From Eleginops maclovinus (Eukaryota > Chordata > Actinopteri > Perciformes > Eleginopidae): a DNA stretch of 64,000 nucleotides. Shown here one piece after another: positions 13,260 to 24,900 of the stretch. Numbering within the stretch: the first letter of the stretch is position 1; every line of letters starts with the position of its first letter. The position numbers were made by a program, and so were the translations under genes. The stretch lies in assembly GCF_036324505.1 (NCBI RefSeq), contig NC_086364.1, positions 21,929,648-21,993,647 on the forward strand, read 5' to 3'. The notes below the pieces were generated by a model. It had not been told where the DNA came from. It saw only the letters and a program-made list of their open reading frames with translations, and did not search any database.

Positions 13260-15970
13260 ATGTTTGGGGCTCTGCACTTTCAGATGAAGGTTGATCCACA
13301 GCTTTCTAGTTTTGTACAGTAAGTGTTGAATCAGCAGTAAGAAGAATATAAATATTTGATTCCAAGTATCTCGATGCTTTTGGGAAGAAGGTCAAGAGCG
13401 ATTATATTGGCGTCAAAATGCTGAGTCTTGCCAATCTTATACAAGCCTAGATGAGTGCGCCTTAGTGATCAATACACATCTCCTGCAGGGATTGCAAAGA
13501 GCAGAGCAGCAGGTAAACACCAGGCTGTCCGACAGACAAGAGGAAAACACCTGCGCCGTGTTATTGCAGCAGCAGGCGGCCGACAGAAAGAGGTGATGAC
13601 AGCGGTGTCTATTTATATGGCTTTGTTTGGAAGCAAAAACATTTCCTGAAACTCAGTCCCCTAACAGGTTTTGCTTTATTTTCAACCTCATACCAGGATA
13701 GGTCTGGTTTCTATGTCAACGGTGATATCAATATGTTGCTTGCTGGGAATGGAAAGAGGAATTTCTCTTCGATTAACATCACGATAATGGAGGAAGCAGC
13801 GGTCCAAAAAGCAGGGAATCTTCTGATGAAACTTAAGCATCTTCCTCTTGGTTTTTGCCATTGACTGTGAATTTAGAATCCCCAAAAGGCTTGGAGATAA
13901 CAGTTGTTTATTCAATCATTTGGTGCTGTTTGTGAATGTTTACAGCACGTGTCAGATGTCAACAGATAAATGTTACACTCATGCTTCTTCGCATTCCATT
14001 TTTGATACATAATTCCGGTTCCTCCGATTGGAAAAACCAGCTCGTTATTTATTTACACAACAAATAACTCTTGGTAATGCGGTAATTTGATTTGATTTAA
14101 CTCTCTTTCTTGCTGTCTTGTTTCTTATTTGGATTGCACCACTTGATTTGTGTACTGGAGGTGTTTGTGTGTTGGCAGACGGTCGGTGCAGCATGGTGCA
14201 ATCTTCCTCCTTTTTTGTTTAAGTCCAAACTAAACAACTCATTAGAGCATGACTGACCTTTGAAATGTATTTATGAAACATGTCCAATAATCCCGCCCCC
14301 AGGGATTTATTTAATCTGTATCTAATGGGACTTGCTTTGGACAACAACAGTCAAAGCTAGACAGCAGAGTAAGAATAAATACATTAAATGAGAGGAATAT
14401 GTTTTATGTTTTGCATGAAGTAAGATGAATGGTAATCCTAGGAGCATACTGAAGAACTTTCAGGTCAAAACCTTTTGTTCTTGGTACAGATGTTGCAGCA
14501 GGGGACCAGGCAGATGTTTCTGAAGTTCAGGTCTTGAACTCAGTTCTTGTGCGGAGTCTCTTCCCGTCGTGTTGTTATTTCTGTATGGTTTCCCATTCCT
14601 GCCTGAATGCACTAAAGGGAATAAAAACAATCAGATCCGCACAGATGTTTTCAGGACCAAGAGAAAGCATTGTCTACTTGGGGTGTGTGTGTGTGTGTGT
14701 GGGAGCGCCATGTCCAAGAAAAACAATATATGCAAAGCTCTTGAGGTCCCATTATCCACTCTACTGGTTCTTTGGGGGATACCGTTGCTTCATTGGGGGT
14801 GGAGAGGCCTTCTTGATTTAAAGTATTGTAGGATTTAGAAGTTAATATAAAGGTAGAAAGGCTGAGATAGGATAGGGACTACAACCCTAACCCTAACCCT
14901 AGTTTACAAACTAGTTCTGTTATAAAAAGATTGGATGTTTTCTATCCTGAATAAAAAGTTACGATGGGAAAAAGCAGTAATGAGACTCTAGATTTAAGAG
15001 TGTTTCATCAGAAAATAAAGCCACTTTATTGAAGCATCAATCAATAAGTTCCAGGGTCTTTAAACACACCACACCATGGAGCCAATTAAGCAGGTCTCAT
15101 TACCTTTAACGTTGGTCAAAATGATTGCTTTTACTTTGAGACACCAGACAGGATAACGAGAATTGATCCGGGAAATAGATTGTTGTCGTAAACATTAAGT
15201 CAAGAAATTAAAGTCTTTTGTCATGCCGGTTTAATTGGCTTCCCATTCGTTCTGCCAAATTAAATATGTACTTAAAGCTCCATAATCAATATTTGTATTT
15301 GTTGTTTGTGTGGTATTGTAAAGACAAACCCATAAAGAATCATTACCAAATTCCCATTAGTCCTTCAGAGCTCATTAAGCATCTTTCCGTCCCGCAGAAG
15401 TACAGTTATATAGCTAATCTTTGCATATTTTTGCCAAGAGTTTAGCTAAGATCAAAACAGCTGGTGTAAGATACAGTTACATCCTCTAAGACCAAACATC
15501 ATGATGGGGATTTCACCTTATTTATAGCCAGAAACGTCCAGCAGATGCTTTACATTTATGGATTGTACTTTGGATTTGAATTGAAGCTTGTAAAGGTAAA
15601 TGTGCTCTCTTTGGTCAACCTCTGTTTCTGGAGTTCATAGTGTGGTTTTGCTTTGTTCAAAAGGACTTTCCTCCATTAACTGTACTGTTTAGTTTTATGT
15701 GTATGACATGTGGTTAAGCCAAAGACAATTTGGTCAATTAAATACCCAATTAACATCTGGTTTTCCCATCTTTCTACGGGTGAATTCAACTCAGCTCTGC
15801 TTGGAGTTAACCGTCTAACCAACCATCATCATAAAGCTGATAGTGTACTGTCCCCTAGTGGCGGAAAACCATTACAACCGAAGAGTTTTCCACAGAACAT
15901 TTAACACCCAAGTGGCCCAGAAGTCAAGGCTGGGTGATGGAGACTGACAATAAAAGGCGATGAGTCAGAC
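13260..15970. other. no gene recognised
   Basis: Short frames without motifs; a (GT)10 at 14,682-14,701 and the telomere-like triplet at 14,882. AT-rich, intergenic in appearance. Confidence 0.55.
14882..14902. repeat. short interstitial telomere-like repeat
   Basis: Three CCCTAA units (ACCCTAACCCTAACCCTAG), about 20 bp. Confidence 0.6.
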
Positions 15971-17104
15971 AGTGTAATTGAAATCACATTTATTGTTTGT
16001 TCTGGAGTTTAACTTAACCCTTTGTGTACAGTACGGTTCTATCCTTTACTGCTTCTACCTCTTCTTCCGCTTAGAGTCATCTCACTGGGTTTTTTACACT
16101 CATACACACACATACAAACACACTAAGCAGCCGTTACACCAGCTGTGTTCAGGTACTCTTAAAGGGAACTCTTACGCCTGTATTTCCACAGCAGTCAGCC
16201 ACAAAGCTGCAGCCGAATAGGATCATATCTCTACAAGTGTTCCCCTTTAAAAGGCCTGCGTTTTAGAGTCCTGGTCATACCGGGACGTGACAATCACATT
16301 GAAATGTCTTCCTCACGTTCAGTCATTCGCCAACCTGACCTGCGACATTCTCACCAGCACCTTGGAGAGACTAAGAAATAAAAAATACTCTAAAGATTCA
16401 CCTTTTGCTGGACTGCAAATACAGAAATGCACAGAGCAATAAAAAATACATAGGTTGAAATAAAATCACGATAGAGGAATTAAGATCACTTCTTTTTTTT
16501 TTCTTTTAACTACCTCGCTAATAGAACTGCCGATAGCTCTACTAGCATCAACAGCTTCTTAAAGTACATGTAGTTATATAGTATGTATCTATACTTCGTA
16601 AAAGGTTTGGATCGAACAGTCATGTTTCAAACGAGGAGCCTTTAGTGTTCGCTTCAGCCGTGGGTTGATATATAAACGCACTCTGAAGCAGGGTGGAAAG
16701 AAGAACTGGGTTTGGATCCAAGGCGAGCCCCGATCGAAAGCAAGTTTGGTTTGTCTTCCACGTTCAATTGGAATAATAACAGGAGGCCCGTGAAGGCCAA
16801 GTCTTCTGCTCTTTCTGCTGTGCATGTAGTGGATGCAGATCGGTCCGTTTTTTAAGCGGGAACTCGATATCTGTGCAGAGTTTCCTCCACCTTCAGGTCC
16901 AATGTAAACAGCTTTTGTTACAGAGGCAAGACCGGGAAGTAAACGGACTCTTTGGCACACCTTAACATGACGCCGGATGCATTTAAGTCCAAACAGACCC
17001 AGGTTTAGTCTGCTCTGAGCTAAGGAGATGCTTCCCATCAGTAGGTTTACTTCCGTCCTCCTCTCTCGATTGGGAAACCAATGCACGTTAGCTATGTTTT
17101 TACA

Positions 17105-17106
<2 letters not shown>

Positions 17107-17187
<81 letters not shown>
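17107..17187. repeat. (AC)n microsatellite
   Basis: About 40 uninterrupted AC units. Confidence 0.98.
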
Positions 17188-17836
17188 CTGACCTATTTTC
17201 AAACATTCCAAAGTTCTACTTAAGCTTTTAAAATGACCTAGCTCACCACATTCAGCTGCATGATAATAAATAAATAGAAACTTGGGTAGAGCTGAGGAAA
17301 AAGAAGGCAGGAAGAAAAATGGCAACGCGGTCAATGGAAAGAGTAACATTTTGATGGCCCTGCGTCTCCCATTCAGAACGGGAGATTAACAAACAGCAGC
17401 TCTGTCACAATCTATCAATGGTATCGCAACACGGGGCATTGATTGCGTACAAATGTGTGCATATAAGGTCTTAATAGGTGCTTTAAGCTACATTCAAGCA
17501 ACATGTATGCTTTTTTTTGGGGGGGGGGGGGGGTGAGTTCCATTATAAAGTTTACAAGGCTCCCTTTTTGGGTGTGCTTCCACTACTGGCTATTTTAACC
17601 AATTGGAATTAGTTGTATTTTGCCCATTTATAACGGACGTTTCAATAAGTGCTAAGTGACAAAAACATTAAAAAAGTGCCTGTTTTCACAATGTTTGACG
17701 TCTCCACCGCGAGACTAGCTTAATTATAAATCTCAGTCGGGACCTTTGGGCGAATAGAAAAGGATAAACGTCTCATCATTCTTAAAAGGGAGAGGAATGG
17801 AGGGGCTTCATTAACCCCGAAATCTCCCATTTGATA

Positions 17837-18344
17837 GAGTGGTGCACGATGTTTTTTTTTAGGCCGAACCGGAAGTTAGCATTGCTCCCACGGCAAAAAG
17901 TCAAAGCTGTTTATGCTTTGGATATTGGATCTATAGCAATCTGTGGCGAACACACTTTTATGATACTTACAGGTTGTATTTAGCAGGATAACATCCACAT
18001 ATTGACTCTTTTTTAAATCATGTTACCAGAAGTAAAATGTTACCCTATAAAAGAACTACATCACGGTCGCAACCGCTAAGCTAAAGGCGGCTAATGTTCG
18101 ACGTGATGCCGATTAGTCGTGTCATCTTGTCAGCAAGTTTTTAAGATGACGTAAAATCTTCAGACATTCACGAGTGGAGTATAAACTGACGTATTTTTGG
18201 CAGCAGGATATATCTTTAGCTTGTGTTGCCCACGGACTTCCCTTCAGGCATCCAACCATAACGACTGACTTTGAGACGAGCTAAACAGGAAGTGCCAAAA
18301 TGCTAACTTCTGTCCGGGTTCAAGGACTCATTCCTGCACCACTC
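17837..18344 (+). mobile_element. TA-flanked MITE, copy M2 (one 72-bp-type unit)
   Basis: Starts TA-GAGTGGTGCACGATG and ends TCCTGCACCACTC-TA, so the inverted termini and TA duplications are clear. It shares GGATAACATCCACATATTGA, CTTGTGTTGCCCACGGACTT and AAATGCTAACTTCTGTCCGG with other copies. Inside, at 18,050-18,105, is a single shortened version of the 72-bp unit (AACTACATCACGG...CCGCTAAGCTAAAGGCGG). It lies just downstream of the wiz stop codon. Confidence 0.75.
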
Positions 18345-18402
18345 TACAGGGGGGGAATACAGCAACGGTCCACGTTAACACCTGGACATTCAATACAAAC
18401 AA

Positions 18403-18483
18403 GGCAAACACAAAACATCACTTCCTCCCTCCTCGTTGACTCCCCCTGTGCGCGGACAGTCGAGGAGCGCTTTGTCCCCGTAA
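18403..18483 (+). repeat. 81-bp perfect direct duplication, copy 1
   Basis: From GGCAAACACAAAACATCAC to GCTTTGTCCCCGTAA, identical to 21374-21454. Lies about 150 bp downstream of the wiz stop codon (probable 3' UTR). Confidence 0.95.
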
Positions 18484-18635
18484 CGGGACTCGGTAACAGT
18501 CTGCTTCTAAAAGGTGCTCTGGGCTCTTTGGAGGGTACACACTCCTCCGCAACAACACTTTGTGAAGGCCAAAGGAAAGATGGACGAAAAGATGCTATAA
18601 AAAAAGGCAGGAAAAAACATAAAAAGGGGATGATT

Positions 18636-18975
18636 TTACACGGTCTGTGTAGGGAGGGGGATGGGAGTTGGAGAGAGGGTGGGCTGCTCCTCTGAGACCT
18701 TTAGGGTCTCTGTGGCAGGCGGAGCACACCCGGCCAGAGGAGGCGTTGAGGATCGGCTGTTCGGAGCCGTGGTGCGGGTCGGCGTCGGTGTGGCGGTGGT
18801 ACTGGAGGTAGAGGTGGAGGCCTGGACCGGGGCGGGCTCATCCACCGGGGGTTCGGCGGAAGGGGTTTTGGGCGCGGCAGGCTTGGTGTAGTTCATCTTG
18901 AGGATGTGCTGCTGGAGGTGTCGGATCCAGTCCTCCTGCACCGACAGCGGGCCGTGGAACTCCACCTCGCAGAAC
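18636..18975 (-). CDS. wiz: wiz coding exon c16 (C-terminal finger and stop)
   Basis: Acceptor GCTTCAG before 18975. Encodes [23 protein letters not shown], completing a C-x2-C-x12-H-x3-H finger, the C-terminal Wiz finger reported to contact G9a/GLP. A Thr/Pro-rich tail follows, with the stop at 18636-18638. Confidence 0.9.
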
Positions 18976-21900
18976 CTGAAGCAGACGGGGAAACTTTAGA
19001 GGGAAACTTAAAAACCCAACCTAAAGTCTAGAAAAAGAAACACGCCTCAAGGGTGAAAGAGGAATACAAAGTCTTGACTAACTGAATTAAATGCTGTCGT
19101 TGTTTTTGGGATTATTCGTTCAACATTTCAAAAGAAACCAATGAGGCTTTGATCGAATATGAATGAAGATTAGGCGTCTGCACTGTCCTTGTTCTGACGT
19201 AGTGTCCTTACACACTGCTTTCAATAGATTTCAACTGCAGTTATTAGCACAGAAATATTGCTAATGAGCTCTTTTAACAGCACGTGCATTTATAAGGTTT
19301 TACTAGCTTCTATTATTATTTTTTAAACCATTTGATGGATTTGAAAGCTTTCTATTTCACCACAAGTAAATATTATTTGTATCCATAAGAGGCAACACAT
19401 GTTATGTTATATAAATATAATTTAACAGAGAAATGTCTTAATAGACGTACAGTCCACCCACAGCTGTTTTCACTAATTTCCTGATTTTGTTTTTACTAAA
19501 TATGCCTCAAAAGATGAACGAAAAATCTAAAAATGGGGAAAATTCTTGACTAACTGAATTAAATGAGGTCTGCATTCAACAGCAAAACTATATCGAAACA
19601 TCTGTGTACGACTCTTAAAATATAATCCAAGTCCTCTTTATTAGCTCAACACCTCCCAAACACAAGCATTTTCACAAAAACCTGACTGTTGGAAACATAA
19701 CGGACGGGTAGGGTTACTAAACAAGGTCAAGTTTAATTGAAAATACATGAGAAGTAGTGAGCATACGACTGGATAAAGGAGACGTGCCAAGACCTTTGGA
19801 TAGATATTGTTTTAATGTAAATATGCTGTTGTTGGCTTTTGGATTATTTGCCTAAAAGAAAACCAATAAGAGCCAAGGACTCTTAAATCAGTGCAAATCA
19901 ATGCTTCTGAAATCCGATCAAACTGTCAAACTAGGTGGCTTTTATCGAATATGCGTCAGATTATGCGTCTGCACCTTCTTTAGTTTGTCTTTGATGTTTC
20001 ACCATACTTTAGTTTACTGTGTGGCTGTCAAATGAAGCCCAATGTTGAAAACAATCAAGACCTAACCAAGCAGTGCCAAGCGACAAGAGGACATTTTCTC
20101 ATTTTACAGCTGAATATCACGCTGAAATATGTTTCTGGAAACATTTGAGGCGAGAAATAGGTCATGCAGGAACAGAAACTTGATTTAAATGTAATACATG
20201 CAGCAAAATGCGATTGGCTCTTGATTGGTTGCTTTCCTTTGGGCAGGGTGGAAAACTTGAAACACTATTAGGATGATTGGGAGAGGACTCTACAGAATAT
20301 TTGTTTCATCCAGCACTGTCAGGATGGAGAGTGCAAATAAAAAGTCAGTGTTAGAAAAGCTATCAACTACAGCTTAGAGTTATGCAAAAATAATGCTCCC
20401 AATCTCCATATTCTGTGGCTGCAGCAAAGCCTTTCACACAGGGACATAAAACACCAACTGACTGTGTTAAACTCAGTGGCTCCCTGAGGAGCAGACGATT
20501 CTGTTTAACGTTTGTACTGCAGTGGTGTCAGAACTTAAGCACTCTTTCGTGTTTCCTCGAAAAATCCCAAATGATTCAGTCTGCTCAATATAGTGGAGTA
20601 CTGCTCAGCAGGGGGCAGAGGTGCTGTTCAGGGATTACAGGACTATTTAAAAAAACCTAGCCAGACAGTTGTGTTAACGCTGCAAGGCTCGTCTGATTAT
20701 CTCTCACCGGCACTTCAGGGTGTAGAACTTGCCCACCAGTTTGACCAATGGGTAGGACGGGGGTTTGGGCACCAGGGCGGGGACGGTGCCTGTGCGGGGG
20801 GGTTTAGGAGGACTCTCCGTTCCATCGGGGCAAGACGGGTGCTTTAAGGGTCGGCGCTCGAAACCTTAACAAGAGGAAGAGGAAACATTGGAGGTATTAC
20901 AGCTGAAAGGTGGAGTTTAAATACCAAGTGCACGAGAGCAATGAGCTGTACCCTGACGTACCTCTGGGCAGGCGGACGTTCAGCTCGCTTCGTGCCACCT
21001 GTGCTTGGAGCGGGAGGCCGGTGAGCCGCGACGGGCTGGGGCTGCCACGACCGGGCCTGAATGGAGAGTTCAGGTCGGTGCCGGATTCCCCATCGGCCGT
21101 CTTGGAAGAACCCTGGCCGACTTCCCGGGTCAGAGGCCGCACCAGGCTCACAGCGAAAGAAGAAGACCACTGAGAGGAGGAAGAGGAGGAGGAGGAGGAG
21201 GAAGAGGAGGTCTTCTGCGATGAGATGGGGAGGATATGATCAGAATCCGTCGAAGCAGTGAGAGGTGAGCTGCTCTTCTGGAAGAGGGACAGAGATGAGT
21301 TTCCTAATCAGCATTAAATCAACAAGAGAGCCTTGAGCTGCGTTGTTATTTTAATAATATTAATCAAAGATACGGCAAACACAAAACATCACTTCCTCCC
21401 TCCTCGTTGACTCCCCCTGTGCGCGGACAGTCGAGGAGCGCTTTGTCCCCGTAATGATGTCATTATGAAGCCAAATCATGCTCCCAGCAGCAATCTGAAA
21501 TGATCTGGTGCAGCAAACAATAACGAAGGCTAGCTGGTTAGCTCGCTTGCTAACTAACAGCAGCAATCGTTATTTGTATTTCACAACAGCTGTGTACGAT
21601 TTACAACAACAATACCATGTTGAAATACACACACTCAGCAAGTACGTAAATAATGTTCACATGAAAGTGTCCTAGAAGTCGAGAAACAGCACATTTCTAG
21701 CCTAGCGCAGTGACTGTTCATGCTAAGCTAAGCTAACTGGTTGAAGCTTTATATGTATCGTACAGTCATGAAAGTGGTATCATCTTTTCATTTAACTCTC
21801 GTCAAGAAGTAAAAACATGACAATAACGGTTAGAAATATTCCGTTAAAACTGCTTTAAGAAGATTTAAACCAGGGTTTTCCTTTTTTCTACACTTGCAGC

Positions 21901-24900
21901 TCCGTTCCGCCCTGAAAGCATCCCATGGAATTCTGTACTTCCTAAATATGACCTTACAAAACAACTGCACAATACTAACAACACAAAGCAAACTCTATCA
22001 ACAATGTATTCCCAAATAATGCAAAGCTCCTATAAACCAATTAAAATTCAAACATCTTGGCAAAATGAATATATAGCTCGCTTTCTCTCGAAATAGATTG
22101 GAAAACTATTTGGAATAACATAAAACAAGCTTCAAAGAATCCTGATCATCCAACCATGCACTTCACATTTGTACATAGGACTTATACAACACCTGTATTT
22201 AGACACCGGATCAAGTTAGTGCCATCTTCTCTTTGCCAAATATGTTCACAAGGTTGCATAGGTACTTTTACACATGTGTTTTGGGAGTGCTCTGAGGAAC
22301 AGTCCTTTTGGGTACAAGTCACTGAATCTTTATCAGAAATTCTCCATAAGGAGATTCCATGTTGCCCCTTAGTATGCCTTCTTAAATGACAATTCTCAGG
22401 TCCCTATGTCTGTACATGAAAAAAGAATGTGGCTTTCCGGCCTAACTGCTGCAAAGTAAATCCTGGTAGTACGGTGGAAATCACTGTCACTGGAACATTG
22501 GTGGCACCTGCTGTTAGATATTGTGACTCTAGAGCTCTCTATTGTCTCATGGTGCCAAGGGAAAGACTATAGAGTCTTGATCAGAAGCTCTTCTAGCCGT
22601 TAAATCTCTTGCCAGAAGAAGGGGGTTGACCGAGGGGAAGGGGAGGGGGCTGAAGATCACTCACCAGGGAGGGAAATAAGGGTACTGAACACACTTAGAT
22701 TGTGTGTATGTGTGTGCGTGTGTGTGTGCATACAGTGGGGCAAAGAAGAATTTAGTCAGCCACCAATTGTGCAAGTTCTCCCATTTAGAAAGATGAGAGA
22801 GGCCTGTAATTTGTATCATAGGTATACCTCAACTATGAGAGACAGAATGAGAAAGAAAATCCAGGAAATCACATTGTAGGATTTTTAATGAATTAATTTC
22901 AAATGATTGTGGAAAATAAGTATTTGGTCAATAACAAAAGTTCATCTCAATACTTTGTTATAGACCCTTTGTTGGCAATGACAGAGGTCAAACGTTTTCT
23001 GTAGTCTTCACAAGGTTTCACACACTGTTGCTGGTATTTTGGCCCATTCCTCCATGCAGATCTCCTCTAAAGCACTGATGTTTTGGGGCTGTCGCTGGGC
23101 AACACGGACTTTCAACTCCCTCCAAAGATTTTCTATGGGGTTGAGATCAGGAGACTGGCTAGGCCACTCCAGGACCTTGAAATGCTTCTTACGAAGCCAC
23201 TCCTTCGTTGCCCTGGCGATGTGTTTGGGATCATTGTCATGCTGAAAGACCCAGCCACGCTTCATCTTCAGTGCCCTTGCTGATGGAAGGAGGTTTTCCC
23301 TCAAAATCTCACGATACATGGCCCCATTCATTCTTTCCTTTACACGGATCAGTCGTCCTGGTCCCTTTGCAGAAAAACAGCCCCAAAGCATGATGTTTCC
23401 CCCCCCATGCTTCACAGTAGGTATGGTGTTCTTTGATGCAACTCTGCATTCTTTCTCCTCCAAACACGACGAGTTGAGTTTTTACCAAAAAGTTCTATTT
23501 TGGTTTCATCTGACCATATGACATTCTCCCAATCCTCTTCTGGATCATCCAAATGCCCTCTAGCAAACTTCAGACGGGCCTGACATGAACTGGCTTAAGC
23601 AGGGGGACACGTCTGGAACTGCAGGATTGAAGTCCCTGGCGGCGTAGTGTGTTACTGATGGTAGCCTCTGTTACTTTGGTCCCAGCTCTCTGCAGGTCAT
23701 TCACTAGGTCCCCCCGTGTGGTTCTGGGATTTTTGCTCACCGTTCTTGTGATCATTTTGACCCCACGGGGTGAGATCTTGCGTGGAGTCCCAGATCGAGG
23801 GAGATTAGCAGTGGTCTTGTATGTCTTCCATTTTCTAATAATTGCTCCCACAGTTGATTTCTTCACACCAAGCTGCTTACCTATTGCAGATTCAGTTTTC
23901 CCAGCCGGTTACAGGTCTACAATTTTGTCTCTGGTCTCCTTTGACAGCTCTTTGGTCTTGGCCATAGTGGAGTTTGGAGTATGACTGTTTGAGGTGGTGG
24001 ACAGGTGTCTTTTATACTGATAACGAGTTCAAAAAGGTGCCATTAATACAGGTAACGAGTGGAGGACAGAGGAGCCTCTTAAAGAAGAAGTTACAGGTCT
24101 GTGAGAGCCAGAAGTCTTGCTTGTTTGTAGGTGACCAAATACTTATTTTATCGAGGAATTTACCAATTAATTCATTAAAAATCCTACAATGTGATTTCCT
24201 GGACTGTTTCCCCCATTCTGTCTCTCATAGTTGAAGTGTACCTATGATGAAAATTACAGGCCTCTCTCATCTTTTTAAATGGGAGAACTTGCACAATTGG
24301 TGGCTGACTAAATACTTTTTTGCCCCACTGTATGTAAGTATGTGTGCGTGCATGTTTATAAATATATAGGATTAAGTTTTGTACGTATGAGCAGCTGTAC
24401 GTCTGTATCTGTATCTTTTTTTATTGGGAAACCATTGGATGCATCTGAAAGCTCCAAAGAAAGCTACCTTTGACCTTACATTCAAATGAATTCTATCCAT
24501 AAGAAGCAAAACATGTTATGTTGAGGACTAAAAGGTAATGTCTTCACACAGCTACATATGAACAGTCCACACAGGTGTTGTTACTTGTTTCCTGATTAGC
24601 TTTTATCTGAACCTGATGGGCATCTCTAATCAACAATGCAATTAACAACACCTGTGAGCGGTGTTCTGTGGCTTATACAATCAATAAACATCTACATAAA
24701 CAGAAGGGAACCTCTTAAAGTACTGCTCTGTTCACTGACTCATCTTGTCAAACGTCCACTGGTGGAAGGCTGCAGCTCACAATATGTCCACCAACAGGTA
24801 GGATGATTTGGTTTCAGATGAAATGTCTTTGGCTTTGGATTGTTCTCCATCAATGGACTGACTGTGTCCTTGTTCCCCAGTTTAATCATCTCGTAAGCTT

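Larger units (their letters stand above)
15975..18635 (-). other. possible wiz 3' UTR and gene-free DNA
   Basis: Downstream of the wiz stop no AATAAA is visible on the minus strand until about 15,987 (TTTATT on plus, after ATCACA). The 3' UTR may therefore be up to about 2.6 kb, or may end at a variant signal earlier. The stretch holds a MITE (17,837-18,344), a long (AC)n tract (17,107-17,187) and a homopolymer T/G run (17,512-17,533). No open frame here looks like a gene. Confidence 0.3.

Noticed and set aside
14882..14902. Telomere or chromosome fusion site
   Set aside because: Only three CCCTAA units; too short to mean more than chance or microsatellite origin.
16589..17349. 205-codon and 85-codon minus-strand frames
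   Set aside because: Mostly (AC)n-derived Val-Cys repeats, with no motif in the remainder.
23008..23866. Functional Tc1 transposase gene
   Set aside because: A stop follows IVDL near the N-terminus and the two main parts are in different frames, so it is a dead copy.
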